From contig CAYTNN010000020.1 in the NCBI GenBank assembly GCA_964439135.1, positions 1 to 32,334 of the forward strand: 32,334 nucleotides of DNA. The letters are read 5' to 3'. Source of the DNA: JAFGPJ01 sp964439135 (GTDB lineage Bacteria > Planctomycetota > Phycisphaerae > Sedimentisphaerales > Anaerobacaceae). This document shows positions 15,730 through 23,527 of the stretch, piece after piece (the stretch's first letter is position 1; each line of letters opens with the position of its first letter). A model generated the notes under the pieces. It worked only from the letters and a program-made list of their open reading frames with translations, was not told the DNA's origin and made no database searches. A program made the position numbers and the translations under genes.

Positions 15730-18182
15730 ATGTTGAAAAAAATCCTTTTCTTATCGTTGTTGCTGATTAGTCGGATCGGATCGGCTCAAACCAGTGATTA
15801 TTTTAATGCTCGCTTCGGCGAATTGCTTGCCGGTTCATCCGGCAAGGTTGGTCTATGGTGGGCCTCGTCCGGGTGGAAAATAAGCCGGGAAAAATCCCTG
15901 CCCGTTGAAAAAAGCGAGGCCATTATGATAAAGGCCGCCCGTAACGAAGCGGAAGCTGCGCAATTAGTCGTCCGGCCAACCGTGCCTCTGAGCGGATTTA
16001 CAGCCCGAGCTGGAGACTTGTCCGGACCCGGCGGGGCGATTATCTCCTCTGAGAGCGTCGAAATCCTTAAAGTCCGGTATGTCAACGTGGAGCGGCCGAC
16101 CGACAAAAGTTCCATACCCGGTCTCTGGCCGGACCCGCTGCCGCCTTTGAAAGGTACTCTGGACCTGGAACCAAATAAGAATCAGCCGTTTTGGATTCGC
16201 GTCAAGGTGCCGCGGAGTGTTCCGGCTGGAATCTATACGGGTAGCATTAAACTACAAGCACAAGATTACAACGCTGAAGTTACGCTGCGCGTAGAGGTCT
16301 TTGATTTTGTCCTTCCTGACCGGATGACCTGCACTACAGCATTTGGTTTCTCGCCGGGTGATGTATTTCGCTATCAAAAGCTGTCTGATGCCGGACAGAG
16401 ACGGCAGGTGCTCGATAAGTACTGGGCCAGCTTCAGTGCCCACCACATCTCACCTTACAACCCGGCGCCGATGGATAATATAAAAGTTACCTGGCCCGAC
16501 ATAAAGCCTCCGGCTCGCAAATGGGAAGGCGGCGTCGAGGTTACTAACGAAAAGCATGCCGGCAAACAATCCCTCTTGCTCTTCGATGACAAAAACGACC
16601 TTAATGTCACCGTCGCTTATAAGTTTCCGATAGAAATTCCTCAAGATGGATTGCGCCTGCGTTTCTGGTATAAAACTGCTCTGCCCGAGCACGCATTTTT
16701 AGTAACACTCAACCACTACGACGCATCCGACAAATGGATTTACGGTGGCAATAACGATATCGGAATTGAAGGTGCCGGCCGCTGGCAGCAGTTCGACCGG
16801 CTCATCAAAACCTTCCCGAAAGGTGCTAAATCGGTTCGTCTGAATCTCCGGGCTGCGACATGGACCGAAGCGGGAGAGAAAACCGGGCTTCTCTGGTTCG
16901 ATGATGTTTCTTTGACAAATCCCTCTACGGGTGACGAACTCCTGGAGGGCGGCGATTTCGAACCGCCGGCCCTTCCGCCTGTCGAGCGTGAGAAGCTCAA
17001 AGTCGAGCTGGATTTCTCGGACTGGGACAAGGCAATGGCACGCGGAATCGACCATTACGGCTTCAATTCCTTTCGCCTAAGCATCGCCGGTCTCGGCGGC
17101 GGCACTTTTCACGCCCGCAGCGAGCCGGAGTTGCTTGGTTTTGGAGAAGATACGCCGCACTATAAGGTTCTCTTTAACTCCTACTGTGCCCAAATCCAGG
17201 AGCATCTGCGCCAAAAAGGCTGGCTCGATGAGGCTTTTGTCTATTGGTTCGACGAACCGGCGCCCAGGGATTACGAGTTTGTGATGAATGGTTTTCGCAA
17301 ACTCAAGGAGGCGGCCCCCGGCATCACTCGCATGCTGACCGAACAGGTAGAGCCGGAACTTATCGGCGGGCCTGATATCTGGTGTGCGGTCTCCGATCAG
17401 TACAAGCANNNNNNNNNNNNNNNNNNNNNNNNNNNNNNNNNNNNNNNNNNNNNNNNNNNNNNNNNNNNNNNNNNNNNNNNNNNNNNNNNNNNNNNNNNNN
17501 NNNNNNNNCGGAACTTATCGGCGGGCCTGATATCTGGTGTGCGGTCTCCGATCAGTACAAGCACGAACCAGCAGAAGAGCGGCGCAAGCACGGCGAAAAG
17601 TTCTGGTGGTATATCTGCACGGGACCAAAAGCGCCATATTGCACGCTGTTCATCGATCATCCCGGCACCGAACTGAGAATCTGGCTCTGGCAGACCTGGC
17701 AGCGTAATATCGAGGGCATTCTGGTCTGGCAGACAAACTACTGGACCAGTTCCGCAGCGTATCCGGACTCCGAGCAGCCTCAGAATCCTTACGATGACCC
17801 TATGGGCTGGACCTCCGGTTACAGCACGCCCAGGGGCGATAAAAGGCCATGGGGCAACGGTGACGGCCGATTCATTTATCCGCCCGAGGCCGCCGCAGAT
17901 GCGCATCCATCCGGGCCGGTTCTCGATGGACCGGTCGACAGTATCCGCTGGGAAATGCTGCGCGACGGCATAGAAGACTACGAATACTTAGTTGTCTTAA
18001 GAAAACTTATCGAAGCGAATAAAGGCAAACTAACCGCCGGCCGGCAACAAAAATACGTTGCCCTGCTCGAAGTGCCTGAGGACATTACAAGCGATATGAC
18101 CACTTTTACCAATGATCCGGCTCCTATCGAGGCCCGACGGGACCGGATAGCTCGAGCTATATCTGAGTTCAGCAAGCTGTGA
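15730..18182 (+). CDS. Secreted GH123-like glycosidase (DUF4091), one gene split by a false gap
   Basis: The first ~20 residues (MLKKILFLSLLLISRIGSAQ) form a signal peptide; ATG 15730 is chosen over 15709 because AAAGG lies 9 nt upstream and the signal starts there. An N-terminal beta domain runs to about residue 210. A carbohydrate-binding-like jelly roll (about 260-400) contains WYKTALP and WFDDVSL. The C-terminal barrel shows FVYWFDEPAP with adjacent Asp508-Glu509, as in the GH123/DUF4091 catalytic site, where such a pair supports N-acetylhexosaminidase chemistry with substrate assistance. The end (IRWEMLRDGIEDYEYL) is typical of DUF4091. A 100-N run interrupts it, but both sides carry the same 55 nt in the same frame; merging them gives one 765-aa protein. 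The substrate (perhaps N-acetylgalactosamine-containing glycans) is inferred. A weak promoter, TTGACG-17-GAGAAT, lies at 15634-15662. Confidence 0.85.
17354..17408 (+). repeat. 55-nt sequence repeated on both sides of gap 2 (left copy)
   Basis: Bases 17354-17408 are identical to 17509-17563, immediately on the other side of the N run, and both encode the same peptide (ELIGGPDIWCAVSDQYK). Adjacent contig ends sharing exactly 55 nt fit a de Bruijn-graph overlap that was scaffolded rather than merged. It is very unlikely to be a biological repeat. Confidence 0.9.
17409..17508. other. Assembly gap (100 N), probably false
   Basis: This is a 100-N placeholder inside the GH123-like gene. Because the flanks are the same 55 nt and the reading frame is preserved when one copy and the N run are removed (155 nt in total), no sequence is likely missing here. 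Confidence 0.95.
17509..17563 (+). repeat. 55-nt sequence repeated on both sides of gap 2 (right copy)
   Basis: This is the exact copy of 17354-17408. The glycosidase frame continues from here with HEPAEERRKHGEKFWWYI. Confidence 0.9.
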
Positions 18183-18223
18183 GCTGTCGATTTAGTTTCT
18201 AAAATCTATTGAAAGGATAAAAG

Positions 18224-18484
18224 ATGCAAGTAGATCCCAATGTCGCCCCCGTTTTCAGCCTATTTTTTTTAATATTCATGATACCTTTAGTGCTGATAAT
18301 TGTCGCCGTAAAGATTTTAATCTTCTGCAAGATATTTTCCAGGGCCGGCTATAGTTGGGCTTTTGGCCTTTTAATGCTCGTACCAATAGCGAATATTGTT
18401 ATGCTCTTTGTTCTTGCCTTCGCAGAATGGCCTGTTCAGCAAGAATTGCGCTCATTTAGACAGCAAAGTCAGGTGGCGTCATAG
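18224..18484 (+). CDS. Small two-helix membrane protein, unknown function
   Basis: The 86-aa protein has two strong hydrophobic segments (about 10-35 and 46-66) joined by CKIFSRAGYSWAFG, and ends with a short polar tail (EWPVQQELRSFRQQSQ). The motif of a Gly-Tyr-Ser-Trp turn followed by LLMLVPIANIVMLFVLAFAEWP recurs in small membrane proteins I have seen in Planctomycetota and others, but no function is known to me. GAAAGGATAAAAG before ATG 18224 is a good ribosome site. It lies 41 nt after the glycosidase and may be read through from it. Confidence 0.75.
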   Translation: MQVDPNVAPVFSLFFLIFMIPLVLIIVAVKILIFCKIFSRAGYSWAFGLLMLVPIANIVMLFVLAFAEWPVQQELRSFRQQSQVAS

Positions 18485-18547
18485 CATAGACGCCAAAATA
18501 GTCTCTTCTTCCCCGTTCTTAAATCCGGCAAAACGGGTATAACCGCT

Positions 18548-18593
18548 CATGCCGGACTGTATGCAGCTTTAAGCCGGATGCGTCCCCGGCATG
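18548..18593 (+). other. Inverted repeat in the leader of the plus-strand sigma-factor gene
   Basis: CATGCCGG (18548-18555) and CCGGCATG (18586-18593) are perfect complements separated by 30 nt. TCCGGC at 18524-18529 can compete for the left arm (GCCGGA, 18551-18556). If the sigma factor starts at 18647 or later, this is untranslated leader that could fold in two ways or bind a dimeric regulator. There is no following T-run. Confidence 0.35.
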
Positions 18594-19294
18594 AAATATA
18601 CTTTAACAGCACAAAGGGCTCGCTTTTCGGAAAATGCCGAAAAAGTATGAGTAATATGCCTGGCTCGCGCATAATACTTAATAGAAACACATGCAGAAAA
18701 TGGAAATTCGAAAAAGTGGCTGAAAACTTGGAACAACAAAGCTGGGCTGGTTTCGCTCAAGGAGATGCCGATGTATGGCGAGAATTTATCGACCGGGAGG
18801 TTCCGCGGCTATATGGTTTGTTCATGGGCCGCTGGCCGAATCGCTCACTTGCCGAGGAACTTCTGCAGAAAACGGTTTTTGACGCTGTACGGGGACGCGG
18901 CAGCTATGATCCGGCGAAAGGCTGCCCAGAAGACTGGATTCTTGGTATCGCAAGGAACAATATCCGTCTGGAGATCCGAAGGCGGGCAAGCCGGCCGAGC
19001 ATTAATGGCGAAATCAGCCGCTATTTTGACGCTATGGATACGAAGCTGTTGCCCGATGAAGTGCTGGAACGAAAGGAAATGACTGTGATTGTCCGTTCGG
19101 CGCTGGACAGATTGGAAAGTAAAGAAAAAGCGGTCTTAGAGGCCAAGTATATCGAAGAACTTTCTGCGAACGATATCGCCCGGCAAATGAATACGACAGA
19201 AAAAGCGGTATACAGTCTGTTATATCGAGCAAAGATTTCTCTGCGTCGAGAGCTTGAACGATTCGCGTCTCTGAATGAGAAAGAGGAAAAATGA
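18578..19294 (+). CDS. ECF-type RNA polymerase sigma factor
   Basis: The core (from about residue 50) is a two-domain ECF sigma factor. Region 2 includes FIDREVPRLYGLFM, LAEELLQKTVFDAVRG and CPEDWILGIARNNIRLEIRR, for core binding and -10 recognition. Region 4 is LDRLESKEKAVLEAKYIEELSANDIARQMNTTEKAVYSLLYRAKISLRREL, with a helix-turn-helix for -35 recognition. The first ~50 residues look non-homologous and Cys/Lys-rich, and no start has a strong Shine-Dalgarno: ATG 18647 or 18656, or GTG 18716, are realistic alternatives to 18578. Its stop overlaps the next gene's start (ATGATGA, 19291-19294), and a third membrane gene overlaps by one base, so the three are translationally coupled. The usual zinc-finger anti-sigma factor is missing; the membrane proteins may take that role. 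Confidence 0.87.
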   Translation: MRPRHEIYFNSTKGSLFGKCRKSMSNMPGSRIILNRNTCRKWKFEKVAENLEQQSWAGFAQGDADVWREFIDREVPRLYGLFMGRWPNRSLAEELLQKTVFDAVRGRGSYDPAKGCPEDWILGIARNNIRLEIRRRASRPSINGEISRYFDAMDTKLLPDEVLERKEMTVIVRSALDRLESKEKAVLEAKYIEELSANDIARQMNTTEKAVYSLLYRAKISLRRELERFASLNEKEEK

Positions 19295-19662
19295 TGAAAC
19301 AAAACAACGACAATCTATCGGGCGACGATTCTGTCACACAACTGGATAAGAACTTTTCACGTTTGCTGAAACTAACCGGCGAGTCTAATAAGCCCGGCAG
19401 GATATTTACAGAGTCACTAATAAACGGCGCTCTTAATGAGTTGAAACAATCGGAAGTTACGAAGGCAGAAGCGAAGAATATCACGATCCGGTCCGGGTGG
19501 TTGGAGAAAGCCATGGGCTGGGCCGCTATGATTGCAGTGGCTTTCGGTGCAGGACTTGTCGTTGTTATATCCGCTTTCTTGAAAATAAACTTATTATTAG
19601 AAATCGTTGTCGTTCTAACCATGGTCTTTAACTGGCTCAATTATCTTGGAGGTCGAATATAA
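19291..19662 (+). CDS. Membrane protein coupled to sigma factor, possible anti-sigma partner
   Basis: The 123-aa protein has a cytoplasm-like polar N-terminus (about 1-70, rich in Asp, Lys and Ser), then hydrophobic helices at about 74-95 and 99-116, ending LNYLGGRI. The start overlaps the sigma-factor stop by four bases (ATG 19291 or 19294), a layout typical of sigma/anti-sigma pairs. There is no HxxxCxxC zinc-finger motif, so it is not a classical ZAS anti-sigma factor; holding the sigma factor at the membrane through the N-terminal segment is an inference from position only. The length and the two-helix end resemble many short regulators of unknown family. Confidence 0.75.
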   Translation: MMKQNNDNLSGDDSVTQLDKNFSRLLKLTGESNKPGRIFTESLINGALNELKQSEVTKAEAKNITIRSGWLEKAMGWAAMIAVAFGAGLVVVISAFLKINLLLEIVVVLTMVFNWLNYLGGRI

Positions 19663-20645
19663 TGAATTCAGAGCAACTCAACAGAGTAAGTGTCATTGAT
19701 CCGGTCACACCTGCGATCGACAGGGTAAAATTAATACTATTTAGACCTTTCGACTTGCGCAAGTGGTTTGTCATTGGCTTCTGCGCCTGGTTGGCCTATT
19801 TGGGAGGCGGCGGTGGAGGCGGCGGGGGCGGTAGCGGCGGCAGTGGTCCTCCCTACAACGTTCCACATAAACAAAATGAAGTGGGAGAACAAATAAAAGA
19901 AGGCATCGAGACGGCAAGAAACTATATTTCGAACAACCTGTACTGGATTATACCGGCAACTGTGATCGCTTTCGTTGTATTGATTCTCATTGGTTTGTTG
20001 GTAGTTTGGCTTAATAGCAGGGGCAGATTTATGTTTCTTCACTGCGTGGCGACAAATAAGGCCGAAGTCTCAATCCCATGGCATAAATTCAAAAAGCAAG
20101 GCAACAGCCTGTTCCTCTTCCGAATTGTGCTGGGGATAATCAGCTTTATTGTTGTGGTTCTGCCTATTATTGGCATTATCGTACTGGGTATTATGATAGC
20201 GTCCAGCTCGGCACCCGGTATAGTTGCTGTTCCCGGGATTGTAATTTTGGGCTTGTCTCTCTTTGCTCTTTCAATATTACTGTTTTTGGTAAAGAAGTTT
20301 ACTTTTGATTTTGTCGTGCCGATTATGTCTTTGCGAATGATTGGCTGTATGGACGGCTGGCGAGAATTCATGACCATTCTATCGGCGAACAAGCTTCGTT
20401 TTACCCTCTACCTGCTTTTCCAGATTGTGATAAAAATAGTGATAGGAGCGATGGTCGGCATCGGCGCTTGCATAGGCTTTTGTTTTTGCTGTGCAAGCTG
20501 CCTGCTGTTAGTACCGTATATCGGTACTGTGATACTATTGCCTATATTAGTTTTCACACGGGCTTATTCCCTTTGCTACCTGCAGCAGTACGGCCCTCAG
20601 TTCGATGTATTCCGAACTGAAATAGAAGCTGCCGAATCTGTTTGA
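19662..20645 (+). CDS. Multi-pass membrane protein with poly-glycine loop
   Basis: The 327-aa protein begins with a conserved-looking cytoplasmic segment (VIDPVTPAIDRVKLILFRPFDLRKWFVIGF), then about six hydrophobic spans: around 39-50, 105-125, 160-188, 190-215, 245-285 and 286-305. After the first span it has a run of ten glycines and GSGGSG (19802-19846, GGC/GGT/GGG codons). Its start overlaps the previous stop by one base (TAATG) and is preceded by GGAGGT, so it is the third gene of the sigma operon. I do not recognise the family. It could be the regulated membrane component or sensor of this sigma system. Confidence 0.8.
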   Translation: MNSEQLNRVSVIDPVTPAIDRVKLILFRPFDLRKWFVIGFCAWLAYLGGGGGGGGGGSGGSGPPYNVPHKQNEVGEQIKEGIETARNYISNNLYWIIPATVIAFVVLILIGLLVVWLNSRGRFMFLHCVATNKAEVSIPWHKFKKQGNSLFLFRIVLGIISFIVVVLPIIGIIVLGIMIASSSAPGIVAVPGIVILGLSLFALSILLFLVKKFTFDFVVPIMSLRMIGCMDGWREFMTILSANKLRFTLYLLFQIVIKIVIGAMVGIGACIGFCFCCASCLLLVPYIGTVILLPILVFTRAYSLCYLQQYGPQFDVFRTEIEAAESV

Positions 20646-20672
20646 CAATCCGTGAATGATGAGTATGGATAT

Positions 20673-20699
20673 CCCCCCGGCTTTGGTTTTGCCGGGGGG
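20673..20699 (+). terminator. Strong GC hairpin between convergent sigma-factor operons
   Basis: CCCCCCGGC (20673-20681) pairs perfectly with GCCGGGGGG (20691-20699) around a 9-nt loop of T and G. It starts 28 nt after the stop of the plus-strand membrane gene and is followed by CTTATATTTG, a weak U-tract. The minus-strand DUF4139 operon ends at 20721, so the hairpin can serve as a barrier for both, although on the minus strand no T-run follows. Confidence 0.6.
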
Positions 20700-20720
20700 G
20701 CTTATATTTGTGGATCTTTA

Positions 20721-22079
20721 CTATCTGTTACTTGTCCAATCCTCTTGTCTGGCGCCGTGATATGTTCTCAGGACATATTCGAATTCCTTTGTCGATCTCG
20801 GCTGTAAGTCGAGCGTGAACTTAACCGTATCCATGTCAACCTTTTCGAACGCACCAAAGTCGCCGCTGTTGTCGATATCCCAGTACTGCGTATTGAAGTT
20901 GCGTTTGATCTCGACCTTAACGTTAATGTCACGGGTATTCCTGACTTCTATTTTGAACGTGTGAATTTCATCCCAGCCTGAGATGTTGTCGCGGCGGTCG
21001 AATCTGTAATTTTCCGTCTTGAAATCCATCAGTTTCGGCTCGACCACGAGATTGGCAATCGGCCCAAGATTCAGCTCCACGTCCTCATCGACTGGGATAT
21101 ACTTAAACGATGATTGGCCCGTATATGATAAATGTCCATTATCACCTACGCCTCGATAGACCTTCAGCATCCCGCCGGGGATGGGAGTTTCACCGAGCTT
21201 GTGCTCTTTATCATTCTTGAAGCTGAGGAACCGCACTACAGTCGACCCGTACCGCTGCTCTTCATATTTATAAAGATTCACGACCGGCACTGCCTCGACA
21301 GCAAAGCTCTGCAATCGTTTCGACCAGCCAGTGGGAATTGTCTCGGTGCCTTCAATCGTATACAGGAAATATTCGCTTAGACCTTCCTTTATGACCTCTT
21401 TGGGTTTCGCGGCCATCGGTGCCTGCGGTGAACCGGCCGCCATTACCTGATCCAGCATTCTTATAGCCTCTTTCTCCACTCCTCCTTCGAGTTTATCTGC
21501 TAGGGCGATTTGGCCCGGGCGGCCGTATGGATATTGCCGGCGGGCAAGCTCGGCGATCTGGTCGAGTATATGGACTTTGCCGACGATTAGGCGCGTCTGG
21601 GCATTCTCGTAATCCTCGCCGCTGTTGTTGGTGACTACTACATAGCCCCGGAGCTGCATAGTCTTTTCATCTTCGGTGAGCGTGCCCATGTAGAACGCCC
21701 GCCAGGACAGGCCGCTGGTAAGATACGAAATCTCAACCGGCACATTTCCGGCCATACTGCTCTCAACGTTCCACAGACCGAGGTTTCTGACTCTCGGCGG
21801 ATATATCAGTTCGGCTATGTCAATTTTGTCGGCATTGGCCTTAGGCATCATCTCCAGACTGGTTGGGTCGATAAGCGTATTGGCCCATGAGAATTGCAGC
21901 TTGTTTTCTCCGTTTTTCAGTGTCAGCGCTCTGCTTTCACGTACCAACGTCATATCCGCCGAGTTATAAATGGTAAGCTGCACCGTATCCCGCGAGGGCA
22001 AAGTAACCAAATCGACTTTCGCATTGGTAGTGCCGGTCACGGTTGCGATTATCAGTAGCAGAATCTTAAATTGTTTCAT
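20721..22079 (-). CDS. Secreted DUF4139-type protein, paralogue 1
   Basis: The 452-aa protein has a signal peptide (about 1-20, MKQFKILLLIIATVTG, cleavage near TNA-K) followed at once by the repeat-family start VDLVTLPSRDTVQLTIYNSADMTLVRE. The rest is a long beta-rich domain with EISYLTSGLSWRAFYMGTL, VVVTNNSGEDYENAQTRLIVG and KEGLSEYFLYTIEGTETIP, ending near YVLRTYHGARQEDW. This fits the DUF4139 family, whose members are exported and envelope-associated; biochemical function is unknown. It is nearly identical to paralogue 2 apart from the signal peptide and a variable insert (about 193-233). It is the last gene of the sigma/anti-sigma operon, 54 nt after paralogue 2. Confidence 0.85.
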   Translation of the reverse strand: MKQFKILLLIIATVTGTTNAKVDLVTLPSRDTVQLTIYNSADMTLVRESRALTLKNGENKLQFSWANTLIDPTSLEMMPKANADKIDIAELIYPPRVRNLGLWNVESSMAGNVPVEISYLTSGLSWRAFYMGTLTEDEKTMQLRGYVVVTNNSGEDYENAQTRLIVGKVHILDQIAELARRQYPYGRPGQIALADKLEGGVEKEAIRMLDQVMAAGSPQAPMAAKPKEVIKEGLSEYFLYTIEGTETIPTGWSKRLQSFAVEAVPVVNLYKYEEQRYGSTVVRFLSFKNDKEHKLGETPIPGGMLKVYRGVGDNGHLSYTGQSSFKYIPVDEDVELNLGPIANLVVEPKLMDFKTENYRFDRRDNISGWDEIHTFKIEVRNTRDINVKVEIKRNFNTQYWDIDNSGDFGAFEKVDMDTVKFTLDLQPRSTKEFEYVLRTYHGARQEDWTSNR

Positions 22080-22133
22080 TTTACGGGCCCTTTAATTCTG
22101 TATTCTGTCATCTGTTGTCCACCTCCTGTTTAT

Positions 22134-23474
22134 TTACGGACGCCAATCTTCTTCTCTGGTGCCGTGGTATGTTCTGAGGACATATTCGAATTTCTTTGCC
22201 GACCTCGGCTGCAAATCGAGCGTGAACTTAACCGTATTGAGATTGACCTTCTCGAACGCACCGAAGTCGCCGCTATTGTCGATATCCCAGTATTGCGTAT
22301 TGAAGTTGCGTTTTATCTCGACCTTGACGTTAATGTCACGGGTATTCCTGACTTCTATCTGAAACGTATGAATTTCATCCCAGCCTGAGATGTTGTCACG
22401 ACGGTCGAATCTGTAGTTTTCCGTCTTGAAATCCATCAGTTTAGGCTCGACCACGAGATTGGCGACCGTGCCGAGGTTCAGTTCCACGTCCTCATCGACT
22501 GGGATATACTTGAACGAAGACTGGCCTGTGTATGACAAGTGCCCCTGGTCGCCTGCGCCTCGATACACCTTCAGCATCCCGCCGGGGATGGGCGTTTCTC
22601 CGAGCTTGTGCTCCTTATCATTCTTGAAGCTCAGGAATCGCACAACGCTCGGCCCGTACCGCTGCTCTTCGAATTTATACAGATTTATTACAGGCACCTG
22701 GTCGGTATTAAAACTCAGCAGCCTTTTAGACCAGCCGTTAGGTATCGTTTCGGTGCCCTCGATGGTATAAAGAAAATATTCACTTAGACCTTCCTTTTTG
22801 ACCTCTTTTGCTATACTCGACATGACGGCGAGTTTCTCCATCATTACCTTCCCCCTGCTCCTGGGCTCTTCCGTTGGAGCCTGCATAGCCGGCGGTGCGA
22901 TTACCTGCCCCGGTCGGCCATAGGGATATTGCCGCCTCGCCAACTCTGCAATCTCGTCGAGAATATGGACCTTGCCGACAATCAGGCGTGTCTGGGCATT
23001 CTCGTAATCTTCGCCGCTGTTGTTAGTGACGACCACATAGCCTTTAAGCCGCATCGTCTTTTCATCCTCGGTGAGCGTGCCCATATAGAACGCCCGCCAG
23101 GACAGGCCGCTGGTCAGGTATGTAATCTCCACCGGCACTTTGCCGCTCACGCCGCTTTCGATATTCCACAAGCCTAGGTTCGTGACTCGGGGCGGATAGG
23201 TCAGATTGGCGATGTTAATCTTATCCGCATTGGCCTTAGGCAGCATCTCCAGGCTGGTTGGGTCGATCAGCGTATTGGCCCAGGAGAACTGCAGCTTGTT
23301 TTCGCCGTTTTTGAGTGTCAAGGCTCTGCTTTCACGCACCAATGTCATATCCGCGGAGTTATAGATCGTAAGTTGGACTGTATCTCGCGAAGGCAATGTC
23401 ACCAGGTCGACTTTCGCCCGGCTGATGCCGGTCATTGCCATCAGTATCAGTAACACTATTGCTATACGTTTCAT
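22134..23474 (-). CDS. Secreted DUF4139-type protein, paralogue 2
   Basis: The 446-aa protein has a signal peptide (MKRIAIVLLILMAMTGISRA-K) and the same beta-rich DUF4139-type body as paralogue 1, with most positions identical by eye. Differences cluster in the signal peptide and in the segment between RPGQ and KKEGLSEYF (about 193-230), here a Pro/Arg/Met-rich sequence without counterpart in paralogue 1. AAGGAG seven nt before the ATG is a strong ribosome site. The close similarity, also visible at the DNA level, implies recent tandem duplication. It lies 53 nt downstream of the divergent paralogue 3. Its function is unknown; an envelope role is inferred from export and sigma/anti-sigma linkage. 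Confidence 0.85.
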   Translation of the reverse strand: MKRIAIVLLILMAMTGISRAKVDLVTLPSRDTVQLTIYNSADMTLVRESRALTLKNGENKLQFSWANTLIDPTSLEMLPKANADKINIANLTYPPRVTNLGLWNIESGVSGKVPVEITYLTSGLSWRAFYMGTLTEDEKTMRLKGYVVVTNNSGEDYENAQTRLIVGKVHILDEIAELARRQYPYGRPGQVIAPPAMQAPTEEPRSRGKVMMEKLAVMSSIAKEVKKEGLSEYFLYTIEGTETIPNGWSKRLLSFNTDQVPVINLYKFEEQRYGPSVVRFLSFKNDKEHKLGETPIPGGMLKVYRGAGDQGHLSYTGQSSFKYIPVDEDVELNLGTVANLVVEPKLMDFKTENYRFDRRDNISGWDEIHTFQIEVRNTRDINVKVEIKRNFNTQYWDIDNSGDFGAFEKVNLNTVKFTLDLQPRSAKKFEYVLRTYHGTREEDWRP

Positions 23475-23527
23475 TTTACTGCTCCTTTACGATAAAGGAT
23501 TGAATTTGATTATCTTCTTACTGGCAA

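Noticed and set aside
17354..17563. 55-nt direct repeat as a real duplication or target site of a mobile element
   Set aside because: The copies directly abut an N run, match exactly and keep frame; contig overlap explains it. No transposase is present.
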